Positions 36,334 to 45,284 of a stretch of 64,000 nt of DNA are shown in pieces. The stretch is from Streptomyces aurantiacus. GTDB lineage: Bacteria; Actinomycetota; Actinomycetes; Streptomycetales; Streptomycetaceae. The notes beneath the pieces are model-generated. The model saw only the letters and a program-made list of their open reading frames with translations, made no database searches and was not told where the DNA came from. Each line of letters starts with the position of its first letter. The stretch's first letter is position 1. A program made the position numbers and the translations under genes. Location: positions 6,200,001 to 6,264,000 of the forward strand of contig NZ_CP114283.1 in the NCBI RefSeq assembly GCF_027107535.1, given 5' to 3'.

Positions 36334-36870
36334 TCAGGGCAGGGGGACTTCGAAGTGCAGGGTTCCCTGGCCCCCCGGTTCCTCGCGTTCGTCGTGGACC
36401 GCCTTGCCCAGCGAACGCCAGAACGCCTCGGCGCCGGGCACCGTCGGGTCGGTGTGCAGATAGGCGGCGTGATAGCCGCCGGCGGTCGCCGCGAAGTCCA
36501 GCAGCCGGCCGACGAGCTGCCGGGCCAGGCCCTGCCTGCGGTCACCGGGGCGGACGTACACGCGGCGCAGCTGGGCGGTCACCCCCGAGGGGTAGCGCTC
36601 GGCGAGGTGGCGCGGGTTGGGCGGGTGGGCCGGGCCCCGGGAGTCGAGCGCGGCCGTCGCGGCCACCGACCCGTCCCGCTCGTCGACCGCGACCAGCAGG
36701 GTGTGCCGGACGGGCGTGAGGTAGGCGCCGTCGAGGTCGACGATGTCCCGGTGCCAGCGCGGTACGTACCCGGTGCCGAAGTCCCGGTACACGGTGTCGA
36801 GCATCACCGACCGGGCGCCGTCGAGATCGTCGGGGGTCGCCGTCTTTATGCAGTAGTCACGCACTTGCAC
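36334..36870 (-). CDS. GNAT-family acetyltransferase
   Basis: The product (about 178 residues) has a GNAT fold with the acetyl-CoA loop VTAQLRRVYVRPGDRRQGLARQLVG and the later strand GGYHAAYLHTD. The natural start is one of two GTG codons (36870 or 36864) reading VQVRDYCIKTATPDDLDGAR. A TATGAT box lies right upstream with six bases before the second GTG, which would fit a leaderless transcript; there is no obvious ribosome site. The open frame extends to 36951 but overlaps the upstream gene. Ten bases separate it from the upstream stop, so co-transcription is also possible. The substrate is unknown. Confidence 0.85.
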   Translation of the reverse strand: MQVRDYCIKTATPDDLDGARSVMLDTVYRDFGTGYVPRWHRDIVDLDGAYLTPVRHTLLVAVDERDGSVAATAALDSRGPAHPPNPRHLAERYPSGVTAQLRRVYVRPGDRRQGLARQLVGRLLDFAATAGGYHAAYLHTDPTVPGAEAFWRSLGKAVHDEREEPGGQGTLHFEVPLP

Positions 36871-36880
36871 ATCATATGCA

Positions 36881-37354
36881 TTAAGGCTGTGCGGGCCCGT
36901 CGGGGGCGAAGCCGTCACCTCGCCACGACCCTTTCCACACGACCCACACATGGCCGTCGGGGCCGTGGTGCACGTTCAGTCCGTCGACGACGGCGAGCAG
37001 CGGCAGGTTCTTGGCGCCGGACGGGTCGCCGGCGTCCAGCGAGACCGCGACGTCGTCGGTGGCCGCCACGGTGATGCCCGAACGGTCCGCGGTGAGGACG
37101 ATCCGGCAGATGTCGGCGGCGCTGCGCGCCAGCAGACACCTGCTCGCGGAACAGCCCGCGTCGAGGACCGGGGAGACGAACGACAGCGGGGCGTCGATCA
37201 CCTGCGTCACCGCCACGGCGGCCGCCTCGGCGGCGAACTCTCCGTCCGCACGGGAGAAACGGGCCGTGAACTCCATCTCGCGAACGGGTTCCATGGGTCC
37301 GTGCTCGGTGAGCAGCGCAGGCCCGTCCGACGAAGCGCGTACCGGCGTTGCCAC
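36881..37354 (-). CDS. Conserved-looking hypothetical protein of unknown function
   Basis: The 157-residue protein starts with GTG seven bases after AAGGAGG, a very strong ribosome site, so it is expressed as a real gene. I do not recognise its family. The middle (FAAEAAAVAVTQVIDAPLSFVSPVL ...) and the tract AGCSASRCLLARSAADICRIVL contain three Cys in a helical setting. The C-terminus has HHGPDGHVWVVWKGSW. There is no signal peptide or membrane helix. It lies directly upstream of the GNAT gene with 10 bases between them. Confidence 0.6.
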   Translation of the reverse strand: MATPVRASSDGPALLTEHGPMEPVREMEFTARFSRADGEFAAEAAAVAVTQVIDAPLSFVSPVLDAGCSASRCLLARSAADICRIVLTADRSGITVAATDDVAVSLDAGDPSGAKNLPLLAVVDGLNVHHGPDGHVWVVWKGSWRGDGFAPDGPAQP

Positions 37355-37562
37355 CGCCAACCCTCCTTGGCCAGACAGTCGTACGTACGAGTGGTGCGGC
37401 CGAGAACTGAGCCAGCACGGCGACTTTACGGCGACAACACCCCCATGAACAGGGCAGGTTGAACAAACACAAAGACCAAAAGTCAACTGCTGCAGCTGAA
37501 ATTCACCGAGTCGAGTGAACCGGAATACGCGATCCGCCGGCCGGCGCGCTCGTCCGGCCTCC

Positions 37563-39560
37563 TCAGCCGTTTCCCTGGCCGTTTCCTTCCCCCGGCGGAA
37601 CGTCCTCCCGCGTCCCGTCCGGGAAGCGGATCACCACCGCCCCCCCGGGAGTGACCAACGCCCCGGCCCGCGACCGCAGTTGCCCGGGTTCGCAGGACCG
37701 TGCCGGGTCGGCGTCGAGGACGACGAGAGTGACCAGGACGTGGACCCCGCCCGGGTGCGACGGCAGCCGCAGGCAGGGAGTGGCGGAGTACTCGCCGCAG
37801 GCGTTGACGGCCCGCCCGGGCGAGACCGTGCCCCACGGCAGGTCGCCGGAGCCGGGCCCGCCCCAGCCGTGCAGGGCGACGAGCGCGCTCGTGAGGCCGT
37901 CCGCTCGACGCGCCGATGCCCATCCGGGCCCCGTCTCCCGCAGCGGTGGCCCGCTGTCGTCGGCCACGGCCCACCCCCCTTCGCGCACGACAGCTCCGGC
38001 CGGTCCCTCGACCCGGTGCACGCGTACCTCCCAGGGCCCGTGGACCACGCTGGTCGTCTCGATGCGGTGCCCCTCCCCCTCCCCCTCCCCGGACCCCGGC
38101 AGGACGGCCCGGTGCCAGGACGCCGCGCGGCGCCCCGCGACGCCGAGAGGATGAATCCGGCCGCGCCGCGAGGAGGCCCCCCCGTCCGGCGCGAGCAGGG
38201 CGATGTGGTTGTCGGGCCCCGCCGCGGAACCGTCCGCCGCGGTGTCGGGTGCCGTGGCGCCGGAGTACGCGAACTTCGCGTAGTGCGGGCTGTCCTCGGC
38301 ATCGGCGGGAGGCGGCGGCAGCCGGTCGCTGCCGTGGTTGACGAGTCGTACGATCCCGTCGGCGGCGGTCGAGTGGAGCAGCCAGCCCGGCGCGGGCAGC
38401 GCGAGACACGCGTCGGCCGTCTCCACCGGCCCCGGCTCCTCACGCGCCGTCCACACGGGATGGTCGGCGGGCAGCAGCAGGCCGAGGAACGCCTTGCTCG
38501 CCCAGTACGGCGAGGCGGGTCCCGAATAGCGCTGGGTGACCGGAAGGAAGGGCCGGTACCAGCCGAGGCTCAGCAGTCCCCGCTCGTCGGGCACCCCGCG
38601 CTCGGCGAAGTGCTTCAGCGCGCCCGAGGCGAGCCGGCGTGTACGGCCGGGCGGCAGGGGGGTGGCGTCCGCGAGCGCGCCGGCCCACAGCGGGGCGGCC
38701 GTCGCGTAGCGGTAGGTGAGGGATCGGCCCTGGTGGACGGGCGCGCCGTCGGCCCCGAAGAAGTACTGGTGCGCGCCGAGGAACTCACTCAGCCGGGCCC
38801 TGTGGACGGCTGTCAGTGCGGCGTCCGCGCGGGACCCGGCGATCCGGGCCCACAGCACCGGGTAGAGGTGCAGCGCCCAGGCGTTGTAGTAGTCGAACTT
38901 GCGGCCGTCGCCGTCGGTGTACCAGCCGTCGCCCCGGTACCAGTCCTCCAGCCGTGCCAGTCCCCCGTCGATCTCCGCACGGCTGTGCGGGGCGCCCACG
39001 GAGGCGAGGAACTCCTCCGTGACCACCTGGAAGAGCCGCCAGTTCGAGTCGTTGGTCTCGGCTCCGACGAACCCGCCGAGCCAGGCCGCCACCCGCTGGC
39101 GTACCCCGTCGTCAAGCCGGTCCCAGATCCACGGCCGGGTCTCGTGCAGGGCGATGGCGATCGAGGCGGCCTCGACCATGGGCTGGCCCCGGTCGGTGAT
39201 GGGCGGCCAGCGGTCGGCCCCGTCCGGGTCGGTACCGGCGGCCAGGCCGGCCGCGTACCGCTCGACGAGGTCCGGCGGGACGCGCCCGCCGGCACCCGCG
39301 ATCCGGCAGGCGGCGAGCAGGAACGAACGGGCGTACCCCTCCAGGCCGTCGGACCAGGGTCCGGAGTGGCCGGCCCGGCCGGGCAGCCGGTAGTGCGCCA
39401 AGTCCCGTGACGCGTAGGGGCGCAGGGCGTCCAGCAGGTGGTCGGCCATCGCCTCCCAGTGCGCGCGGGTCCAGCCGGTGACCGGTGACAGGGCGGGGTC
39501 GGGGGGCGGCATGCGGGAGGAGTGCGTCGAACCGGTGAGCGACACGTGCGGCGCGGTCAT
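37563..39560 (-). CDS. DUF2264 protein of the sugar operon
   Basis: The 665-residue protein matches the DUF2264 family: an (alpha/alpha) toroid-like N-terminal domain (RPYASRDLAHYRLPGRAG, ETNDSNWRLFQVVTEEFL, KFDYYNAWALHLYPVLW) and a beta-rich C-terminal domain from about residue 410. It has no signal peptide, so it is cytosolic. Family members sit in polysaccharide-utilisation loci and are thought to act on oligosaccharides, perhaps as lyase- or hydrolase-like enzymes, but the reaction is not known to me. It begins 18 bases after the LacI stop, making it the last gene of the sugar operon. A short GEGEGEG tract near residue 490 comes from a repeated GGGGAG run. Confidence 0.85.
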   Translation of the reverse strand: MTAPHVSLTGSTHSSRMPPPDPALSPVTGWTRAHWEAMADHLLDALRPYASRDLAHYRLPGRAGHSGPWSDGLEGYARSFLLAACRIAGAGGRVPPDLVERYAAGLAAGTDPDGADRWPPITDRGQPMVEAASIAIALHETRPWIWDRLDDGVRQRVAAWLGGFVGAETNDSNWRLFQVVTEEFLASVGAPHSRAEIDGGLARLEDWYRGDGWYTDGDGRKFDYYNAWALHLYPVLWARIAGSRADAALTAVHRARLSEFLGAHQYFFGADGAPVHQGRSLTYRYATAAPLWAGALADATPLPPGRTRRLASGALKHFAERGVPDERGLLSLGWYRPFLPVTQRYSGPASPYWASKAFLGLLLPADHPVWTAREEPGPVETADACLALPAPGWLLHSTAADGIVRLVNHGSDRLPPPPADAEDSPHYAKFAYSGATAPDTAADGSAAGPDNHIALLAPDGGASSRRGRIHPLGVAGRRAASWHRAVLPGSGEGEGEGHRIETTSVVHGPWEVRVHRVEGPAGAVVREGGWAVADDSGPPLRETGPGWASARRADGLTSALVALHGWGGPGSGDLPWGTVSPGRAVNACGEYSATPCLRLPSHPGGVHVLVTLVVLDADPARSCEPGQLRSRAGALVTPGGAVVIRFPDGTREDVPPGEGNGQGNG

Positions 39561-39578
39561 ACGGGGGTGGGTCCTCCG

Positions 39579-40676
39579 TCAGTGAGGGCGTTCGGGCGCG
39601 GTGGCGTCGGGCGGGGGCGGCTGGACGCTGTCGCGTACGACGATGTGGGTGCCGAGCAGGTGGTGGGCGCCCGCGGCGTGCTCGGGGTCGCGCAGGGCGA
39701 TGCGTACGGCGGCCCGGCCGAGTTCCTCGGCGGGCGTGCGCACGGTGGTGAGCGGCGGGTTGAAGTCCTCGGCGAGCGGGATGTCGTTGTAGCCGACGAC
39801 CGAGAGGTCGTGGGGCACGCGCAGTCCGGCGTCGGAGATGGCCCGCAGTGCGCCGGCGGCGACCATGTCGTCCCCGGCGAAGACGGCGGTGAAGTCCGGT
39901 GTCTCCTTGAGGAGTTGGGTCATCGCGCGATGGCCCGCCGCCCGGCCGAGTCCGCAGTCGACGACATGGGCGGCCTCGGGCGGCAGGCCGTGCTCGGCGA
40001 GCGCGGCCCGGTACCCGGCGACACGCGCGTCCAGGGCCGTGTTCCCCGGCAGCCCGCCGAGGAACACGATCCTGCGGTGGCCCGCCGAGAGGAGATGGCC
40101 GGTGATGGCGTGGGCGCCGGCCTCGTTGTCGAACTCGACGACGAGGGCCGGGATGTCGGGGTCGGGGGCGGGCCGTCCGCACAGCACGAGGCGCGCGCCG
40201 GACGAGTCGAGGGCGTGCGCGTAGTGCGCGACCCGCTCCCGGTAGGCGTCGTCCTCGACGACCCCGCCGACCAGCACCACCAGCCGGGCGCCCTCCTCCC
40301 GCATCAGCTGCACGAACTCCAGCTCGCGCTGCGGGTCCCCGCCGGTGGTGCCGACCAGGCACAGCCAGCCCCGCGCGGCCGCCTCGGCCTCGACGCCCTC
40401 GGCGACCTGCGCGTAGAAGGGGCTCGTGACCTGGCGCAGGACGACGGCGACCATCTTGCGTCCGCCGCCGACGAGGGCGCGGGCGTGCGCGTTGGCGACG
40501 TAGTCGAGGTCTCGGGCCGCGCGCAGCACCCGGGCCCGGGTGGACGCGGGCACGGGGTGGTTGCCGCTCAGCACGCGCGAGACGGTGGCCATGGACACGC
40601 CCGCCCGCTCGGCGACCTCGCGGATGGTCACGCGCCGCTTCGCCGTCGGCTCCGCCTCTGCCATGTCGTTGCCCAT
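39579..40676 (-). CDS. LacI-family transcriptional regulator of the sugar operon
   Basis: The product (365 residues from the ATG at 40676; 361 from 40664) has a LacI helix-turn-helix (RRVTIREVAERAGVSMATVSRVLSG) and a periplasmic-binding-like effector domain (LVVLVGGVVEDD, HRRIVFLGGLPGNTALDAR, DFTAVFAGDDMVAAGALRAI). It lies between the binding-protein gene and the DUF2264 gene in the same orientation. It probably represses the operon in the absence of an oligosaccharide. Likely targets are the two GAAACGTTTT sites near the first permease gene (44439 and 44528). Confidence 0.9.
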   Translation of the reverse strand: MGNDMAEAEPTAKRRVTIREVAERAGVSMATVSRVLSGNHPVPASTRARVLRAARDLDYVANAHARALVGGGRKMVAVVLRQVTSPFYAQVAEGVEAEAAARGWLCLVGTTGGDPQRELEFVQLMREEGARLVVLVGGVVEDDAYRERVAHYAHALDSSGARLVLCGRPAPDPDIPALVVEFDNEAGAHAITGHLLSAGHRRIVFLGGLPGNTALDARVAGYRAALAEHGLPPEAAHVVDCGLGRAAGHRAMTQLLKETPDFTAVFAGDDMVAAGALRAISDAGLRVPHDLSVVGYNDIPLAEDFNPPLTTVRTPAEELGRAAVRIALRDPEHAAGAHHLLGTHIVVRDSVQPPPPDATAPERPH

Positions 40677-40716
40677 CTCCCCCGCGTCTCCCCTCACAGC
40701 CGCCCGACGTGCCACG

Positions 40717-42375
40717 TCAGTTGTTGGCGGCGTAGTCCCTGGCGAACTCCTCGGCCATTCTGTCGCCACCGCGCTGACGCCACTTCTTGACCGTCGCGTC
40801 CCACTCGGACAGCGGTGTCCGGCCGGCGACGATCCCGGTGGCGGTGTCCTTGAGGAGCGTGTCGAGGGTGGTGCCCCGGGAGGTGTACGTCGAGGACTGG
40901 AGCCCGTACGAGGCGTTGCGGATGGCTGCCGGCACGGTCTTCGTCTGCCAGGCGTGCAGGGCCTTCACCGCCTCGGGCAGCCCGGGCACGAACAGCACCT
41001 GGGGCCCTTCGGCGAGGTACTTGAGCGGCAGGTTGGTGTTGTTCTCGACCTGGCCGAGGTCGCTCGGCTCGGGCGAGCCGTCCTCGGCCCGCGTGAAGTG
41101 GGTGCCCTCCACGCCGTAGTGGACGAGTTCCCACTCCTTGCTGCCGAACGGCGCCGCGAGGTAGTCGAGTACCCGCAGCAGCAGCTGGACGCGCTCCTTC
41201 TTCGCCTTCTTGAGGATGGTGTAGCCGAACGAGCGGCGTGCCGCGACGATGCCTCCGGGGGTACCGCCCACGCTGTACGGGAGGGCGGCCGCGGGTGTGA
41301 ACTTCCTTGTCCTGTCGAGGAACTTGGGGAGGTAGCCGCCGAACCCGTCCTGCACGGAGCCGACCGTTCCGTTGAGGTAGAGGGCGATCATGTCCGGCTG
41401 GGAGATCGAGGTGGCGTCGGGGTGGTAGGAGCCCGCCTTGCGCAGCCGGAGCTGGAAGTCGAGCATCTCCTTGTAGCGCTCGTCGGCGGCGGACGGGAGG
41501 AACGTGCCGTCCTTCTTCACCGACCAGCCCCGTGCGCTGACGCCGTGGGCCGCGGAGTGGAAGCCGTCGCCGAACGCGGACCCGACCGCCGCCCCCAGGG
41601 CGTACTTCCGCCCGATCGTGCCCTTTCTGGCGACCGCCGCGAAGTCCTGGTCCGTCCAGCCCTCCTTCATTCCGGCGTCCTCGAAGTACTCCTGGTTGAG
41701 CCAGAGCGTGGAGCCGGGCAGCGGGCGTTCCAGAGGGATGCCGTAGATCCGGCCGCCGATGCGGCCCATGTCCCGCCAGGCGTGGGTGGGAATGTTCGCG
41801 AGGTTCGGATGGTCCGCGACCGCGTCGCCGGAGAGGAACGGGGTGAGGTCCTCGGCGCGGCGCTGGACGAACTGGGCCTCGCGCGGCAGCGCGAACCCGG
41901 AGAAGATGTTGATGATGTCCGGCAGTTGACCGGGGTCGCCCGCCATGACGGTGGCCATCTTCTTCTGGTAGTCCGCCTGCGAGATGACCGTGTACTCGAT
42001 CTTCACGCCGAGCGCCTTCTCCACGGCCTGCCAGAACCGGTTCGACGAGGCCGGCTTCGGCGGCGTACCGAAGGACACCGACATCACCTTGACCGTGGAG
42101 CCGTCCCCAGGTGTGCGGGAGACCGACTTCGCCAGGTCGGAGGGGTAGGACGTGTAGCCGGACTGGACGCCTTCCTCGGTCGGCGCCAGGTCGGGCCTGG
42201 GCCCTGCGAAGGCCTTGTACGCGGGCCAGGGCGCGAGGTCCTTGCCCGCGTTGGACACCCCGTCGTCGCCGGACTCCGTGGAGCAGGCGGTCAGGGCGGT
42301 CGGAGCGGCGAGCGCGAGACCGCCCACGGCGGCGGTACGCATCAGGGCACGGCGGGACAACGATGAACCGGACAT
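40717..42375 (-). CDS. Extracellular sugar-binding lipoprotein (LplA-like)
   Basis: The 552-residue protein has a twin-arginine/lipoprotein signal (SRRALMRTAAVGGLALAAP ... LTACS) and belongs to the long LplA-like family of family-1 binding proteins (MSVSFGTPPKPASSNRFWQA, YGIPLERPLPGSTLWLNQEYF). It would deliver an oligosaccharide to the two permeases upstream in the operon. The ATG at 42375 follows GGGAG and opens the signal peptide. The ATPase component is missing, as is usual in Streptomyces where one MsiK ATPase serves many sugar transporters. It lies 159 bases after the second permease gene. Confidence 0.9.
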   Translation of the reverse strand: MSGSSLSRRALMRTAAVGGLALAAPTALTACSTESGDDGVSNAGKDLAPWPAYKAFAGPRPDLAPTEEGVQSGYTSYPSDLAKSVSRTPGDGSTVKVMSVSFGTPPKPASSNRFWQAVEKALGVKIEYTVISQADYQKKMATVMAGDPGQLPDIINIFSGFALPREAQFVQRRAEDLTPFLSGDAVADHPNLANIPTHAWRDMGRIGGRIYGIPLERPLPGSTLWLNQEYFEDAGMKEGWTDQDFAAVARKGTIGRKYALGAAVGSAFGDGFHSAAHGVSARGWSVKKDGTFLPSAADERYKEMLDFQLRLRKAGSYHPDATSISQPDMIALYLNGTVGSVQDGFGGYLPKFLDRTRKFTPAAALPYSVGGTPGGIVAARRSFGYTILKKAKKERVQLLLRVLDYLAAPFGSKEWELVHYGVEGTHFTRAEDGSPEPSDLGQVENNTNLPLKYLAEGPQVLFVPGLPEAVKALHAWQTKTVPAAIRNASYGLQSSTYTSRGTTLDTLLKDTATGIVAGRTPLSEWDATVKKWRQRGGDRMAEEFARDYAANN

Positions 42376-42463
42376 ACGTGTCTTCTCCCAGCTCTGGACG
42401 ACTGGCTGTTGACGGACGGCTTGGTGGAACTGGTGAAGCCCGGTGCGGAACGGCACCCCCCCT

Positions 42464-42481
42464 ATAAGGGGCGCGGGGACC
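42464..42481. repeat. Half copy of the common GGGGCGCGGGGA palindrome
   Basis: TAAGGGGCGCGGGGACC repeats the right arm of the 3204-3246 hairpin (AAAGGGGCGCGGGGAAC), but its left arm has lost pairing (CCCCCCCTA). It lies in the 159-base gap between permease and binding-protein genes. It looks like an eroded copy of a dispersed Streptomyces palindrome. Confidence 0.5.
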
Positions 42482-42534
42482 TGCTCGGCCGGCCACAACC
42501 GGCCCGCACCCGGAGCGCCGCACCAGCGAGGCGC

Positions 42535-43422
42535 TCAACTCTTGATGGCGCCGGTGAGCACGCCCTTGGTGAAGTACTTCTGCAGGAAGGGGTAGACGAG
42601 CAGGATCGGCACGGTGGCGATCACCAGGACGGCCATCTGGACGGTCTGCGGGGCGTTCACGGCGCCCTCGCTGGTGGCGGTGTCGGTCAGTCCCGAGCCG
42701 GCCACCACATAGGTCCGAAGCACCTGTTGGAGCGGCCAGTGGTCACTCTCCAGGTACAGCGAGGCGTAGAACCAGGAGTTCCAGTAGGCCACCGCGTAGA
42801 AGAGGCCGACGACCCCGAGGGCCGCCTTGGACAGGGGCAGCACGACGGACCACAGGACCCGCCAGTCCCCCGCGCCGTCCAGCCGGGCGGCCTCGTACAG
42901 CTCCTCGGGGATCGACTGGAAGAAGCCGCGCAGGACCACCAGGTTGAACACGTTGATCAGCACGGGAAAGACCAGCGATCCGTACGAGTCCAGCAGACCG
43001 AGCTCCTTGACCAGCAGGAAGCTGGGGATCATGCCGGGCGGAAAGAGGAACGTGAACAGGACGAGGAGCAGCATGGGCCGGCCGCCGAACACCCCGGGAC
43101 GCGACAGGGCGTAGGCCAGTGTGACCGTGCAGAAGAGGCTGAGCATCGTGCCGACAACGGTCACTCCCGCGCTGACGCCGAGGGCATGGGTGACGATGCC
43201 GCCCTCGAAGATGTCGCGGTACGCCTTGGTGGTCGGGCTCGTCGGCCAGAGCACCCAGCCGCCGTTGTCGACCACCTCCTTGGGCGAGGCGAGCGAGGTG
43301 GAGAGGATCACGAGGAACGGCACGCACACCAGGAGGACGACCGAGGTGAGCGCCACGGCTTTCGCCGCCTGGGTCACCGGCCCGGGCTTCTCCATCCAGG
43401 CGGGCCGGACGTGTGCGCTCAC
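42535..43422 (-). CDS. Carbohydrate ABC permease (MalG/YtcP type)
   Basis: The 295-residue membrane protein has six helices and the EAA loop EELYEAARLDGAGDWRVLWSVVLPLSKA that contacts the ATPase. The C-terminal PFLQKYFTKGVLTGAIK is typical of YtcP-type permeases. The GTG at 43422 overlaps the upstream permease stop by four bases (GTGA). The open frame continues upstream only as a shadow of the first permease gene. It forms the inner-membrane channel together with the first permease. Confidence 0.92.
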   Translation of the reverse strand: MSAHVRPAWMEKPGPVTQAAKAVALTSVVLLVCVPFLVILSTSLASPKEVVDNGGWVLWPTSPTTKAYRDIFEGGIVTHALGVSAGVTVVGTMLSLFCTVTLAYALSRPGVFGGRPMLLLVLFTFLFPPGMIPSFLLVKELGLLDSYGSLVFPVLINVFNLVVLRGFFQSIPEELYEAARLDGAGDWRVLWSVVLPLSKAALGVVGLFYAVAYWNSWFYASLYLESDHWPLQQVLRTYVVAGSGLTDTATSEGAVNAPQTVQMAVLVIATVPILLVYPFLQKYFTKGVLTGAIKS

Positions 43423-44399
43423 TTGTAGATCCCCTGTTCGCCGAGCCGGTGGGCGACCTTGTTGGCCGCGTAGACGAGGAGCGCTCCGACCACGCCCTTG
43501 AAGAGGCCGGCGGCGGCCGCGTATCCGTAGTCGCCGCCGACCAGGCCCTGGTAGTAGACGAAGGTGTCGATGACCTCCGCGGCCTCCGGGCCCACCGCGT
43601 CGCGCTGCAGGAGCATCTGCTCGAAGCCGACGGAGAGGATGTCGCCGAGACGCATGATGAGGAGCAGCACGATCACGGCCCGGATCGCGGGCAGGGTGAC
43701 GTGCCAGAAACGCCGCCAGGGTCCGGCGCCGTCGATGGCGGCGGCCTCGTACTGCTGCTCGTCCACCTGGGAGAGCGCGGCGAGGAAGATGATCGTTCCC
43801 CAGCCGGCGTCCTTCCAGATCACCTGGGCGACGGTGAGCGGCCGGAAGGCGTCGGGGTTGCCGATGATGTCGACGGTGCTCAGGCCCGCGTCGCCGAGAT
43901 AGCCGTTCACCAGACCGGTGTCTCCGAGGACCTGCTGGAACAGGGCGACGACGATCACCCACGAGATGAAGTGCGGCAGGTACGCCACCGACTGCACGAA
44001 GCGGCGGACGGTGCTCCAGGTCAGGGTGTGCAGCAGCAGGGCGAGAGCCAGCGGCACGGGGAAGTAGAAGACGATCTGGAGGACCGCGATCCAGAGGGTG
44101 TTGAGGACGGCGTCCCAGAACTCGGTGTCCTGGAACATCCGCTGGAAGTTGCCGAGGCCCACCCACGGACTGCCCCAGATGCCGTCGAAGGGCACGTAGT
44201 CCTTGAACGCGATGACGTTGCCGGCCAGTGCCCCGTAGTGGAACAGCAGGAAGTAGCCGAGCCCGGGCAGCATCAGCAGGAAGAGCGTCCGACCGCTGCG
44301 CCGGTGAAAACCTTTTCTCTCCTTGCGCACGCCGTTCGGGTGTCGACGGGAAGGAGTCACCGCCTCTTTACCTGCACTGTCCCGCACCTCCACGGCCAC
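43419..44399 (-). CDS. Carbohydrate ABC permease (MalF/LplB type)
   Basis: The 326-residue membrane protein has the LplB-like pattern (LFLLMLPGLGYFLLFHYGALAGNVIAFKDY, FVQSVAYLPHFISWVIV) and the EAA loop QQYEAAAIDGAGPWRRFWHVTLPAIRA. It is the first gene of the operon permease-permease-binding protein-LacI-DUF2264. The GTG at 44399 was taken as start; the cytoplasmic N-terminus is basic. A LacI-type operator lies 40 bases upstream. The genes have no sugar-specific enzyme other than the DUF2264 protein, so the substrate remains open. Confidence 0.92.
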   Translation of the reverse strand: MAVEVRDSAGKEAVTPSRRHPNGVRKERKGFHRRSGRTLFLLMLPGLGYFLLFHYGALAGNVIAFKDYVPFDGIWGSPWVGLGNFQRMFQDTEFWDAVLNTLWIAVLQIVFYFPVPLALALLLHTLTWSTVRRFVQSVAYLPHFISWVIVVALFQQVLGDTGLVNGYLGDAGLSTVDIIGNPDAFRPLTVAQVIWKDAGWGTIIFLAALSQVDEQQYEAAAIDGAGPWRRFWHVTLPAIRAVIVLLLIMRLGDILSVGFEQMLLQRDAVGPEAAEVIDTFVYYQGLVGGDYGYAAAAGLFKGVVGALLVYAANKVAHRLGEQGIYK

Positions 44400-44438
44400 G
44401 GGCCCTCCTCACCTCTGGTTGTCGGGTGAGGGGAAATT

Positions 44439-44450
44439 AAAACGTTTCCA
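44439..44450. promoter_or_regulatory. Candidate LacI operator 1 (GAAACGTTTT)
   Basis: AAAACGTTTCCA, read on the minus strand as TGGAAACGTTTT, has the CG-centred palindrome typical of LacI-family operators. It lies 40 bases upstream of the first permease gene. A second copy of GAAACGTTTT lies at 44528. The regulator encoded within the operon is the likely ligand. Confidence 0.6.
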
Positions 44451-44522
44451 ACGTGGGGTCAACACCTCTGACACACACGGCAAGTTGGCCCTGGCAGGGC
44501 ACGCCTGCCGACCTGCGGAGAT

Positions 44523-45236
44523 CTATTGAAACGTTTTCCGACGGTGTTCGAGATACGCGTCGAGGGCGGCCGAGCCCCGCAGCCGGGTCAGGCTCCGCCG
44601 GTGCAACTCGCGTTCACGTCCGGCCAGTTCGGCCCGTACGCGCTCGGGGCTGCCGCCGGAGCGCAGCTCGGACAGGACCGAACCGATGGCGGGGAAGGGG
44701 TGGTTGCCGCGCCGGAGGAGGACGACGATCCGCGCCAGCCGGACCTCGGACGCCGAGTAGCGGCGGTATCCGGTGGACTTCTCGCGGGTGGGCCGCAGCA
44801 GGCCACGGGTCTCCCACAGGCGCAGCACGGGGGTCTGGACGCCGACGACGTCGGCCACTTCCCCGATCCGCAGACCACCGCGGTCCGCCGGCAGGGTGTC
44901 GAGCGTGGTCAAGGTGCCCAGGACCCCCAGGACCTCGGCGAGTTCGCCCCGCTCCCGGTGGAGTTCGGCGTGGCTCGCGTCCAGTGCTGCAAGGGCCGTC
45001 TCCAGGTCGCCGCCGTGCACGGCCCGCATGATGGCCCCCGCCGTCGGCCAGCCGTGACCGGCGGCCAGCGCGCGGGCGGCCGTGAGCGCGTGGGCGTGTA
45101 CGTCCGTGAACACCCGGTAGCCGCTTTCCGTGCGCTCCACGGGCGGCAGGAGGCCCGTCTCGACGTAGTTGCGGACCTGCTGCGTGGAGACGCCGGCCGC
45201 ACGCGCGAGATCGACGGCCCGCAGTCGCTCGCCCAC
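44523..45236 (-). CDS. Regulator with two MerR-type DNA-binding domains
   Basis: The 237-residue protein contains two MerR-like winged helices. The first is RAVDLARAAGVSTQQVRNYVETGLLPPVERTESGYRVF (about residues 6-45); the second is RIGEVADVVGVQTPVLRLWETRGLLRPTREKSTGYRRYSASEVRLARIV (about 124-175). A dimerisation-like helix lies between them. Ordinary MerR proteins have one such domain and dimerise, so this looks like a duplicated or fused form that might bind an asymmetric site alone. The GTG at 45236 is six bases after GAGGAG and begins right at domain 1. A 29-base dyad lies 20 bases upstream of the start. Confidence 0.85.
   Translation of the reverse strand: MGERLRAVDLARAAGVSTQQVRNYVETGLLPPVERTESGYRVFTDVHAHALTAARALAAGHGWPTAGAIMRAVHGGDLETALAALDASHAELHRERGELAEVLGVLGTLTTLDTLPADRGGLRIGEVADVVGVQTPVLRLWETRGLLRPTREKSTGYRRYSASEVRLARIVVLLRRGNHPFPAIGSVLSELRSGGSPERVRAELAGRERELHRRSLTRLRGSAALDAYLEHRRKTFQ
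44528..44539. promoter_or_regulatory. Candidate LacI operator 2 (GAAACGTTTT)
   Basis: GAAACGTTTTCC matches operator 1 in opposite orientation, 89 bases away. It overlaps the last codons of the MerR-type gene. Paired operators flanking a promoter would allow DNA looping by a LacI tetramer or double dimer; this is an inference. Confidence 0.5.
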
Positions 45237-45255
45237 CTCTGACTCCTCGCACCTT

Positions 45256-45284
45256 CTCTGAAGCTCCATTTGAGGGTTTCAGAG
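45256..45284. promoter_or_regulatory. Dyad upstream of the double-MerR gene
   Basis: CTCTGAA (45256-45262) and TTCAGAG (45278-45284) form a perfect inverted repeat with a 15-base centre, lying 20 bases upstream of the MerR-type start. This is the expected place for autoregulation. A second dyad, TTCAA-N8-TTGAA, lies at 45336-45353 between this gene and the small gene at 45474. Confidence 0.5.
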
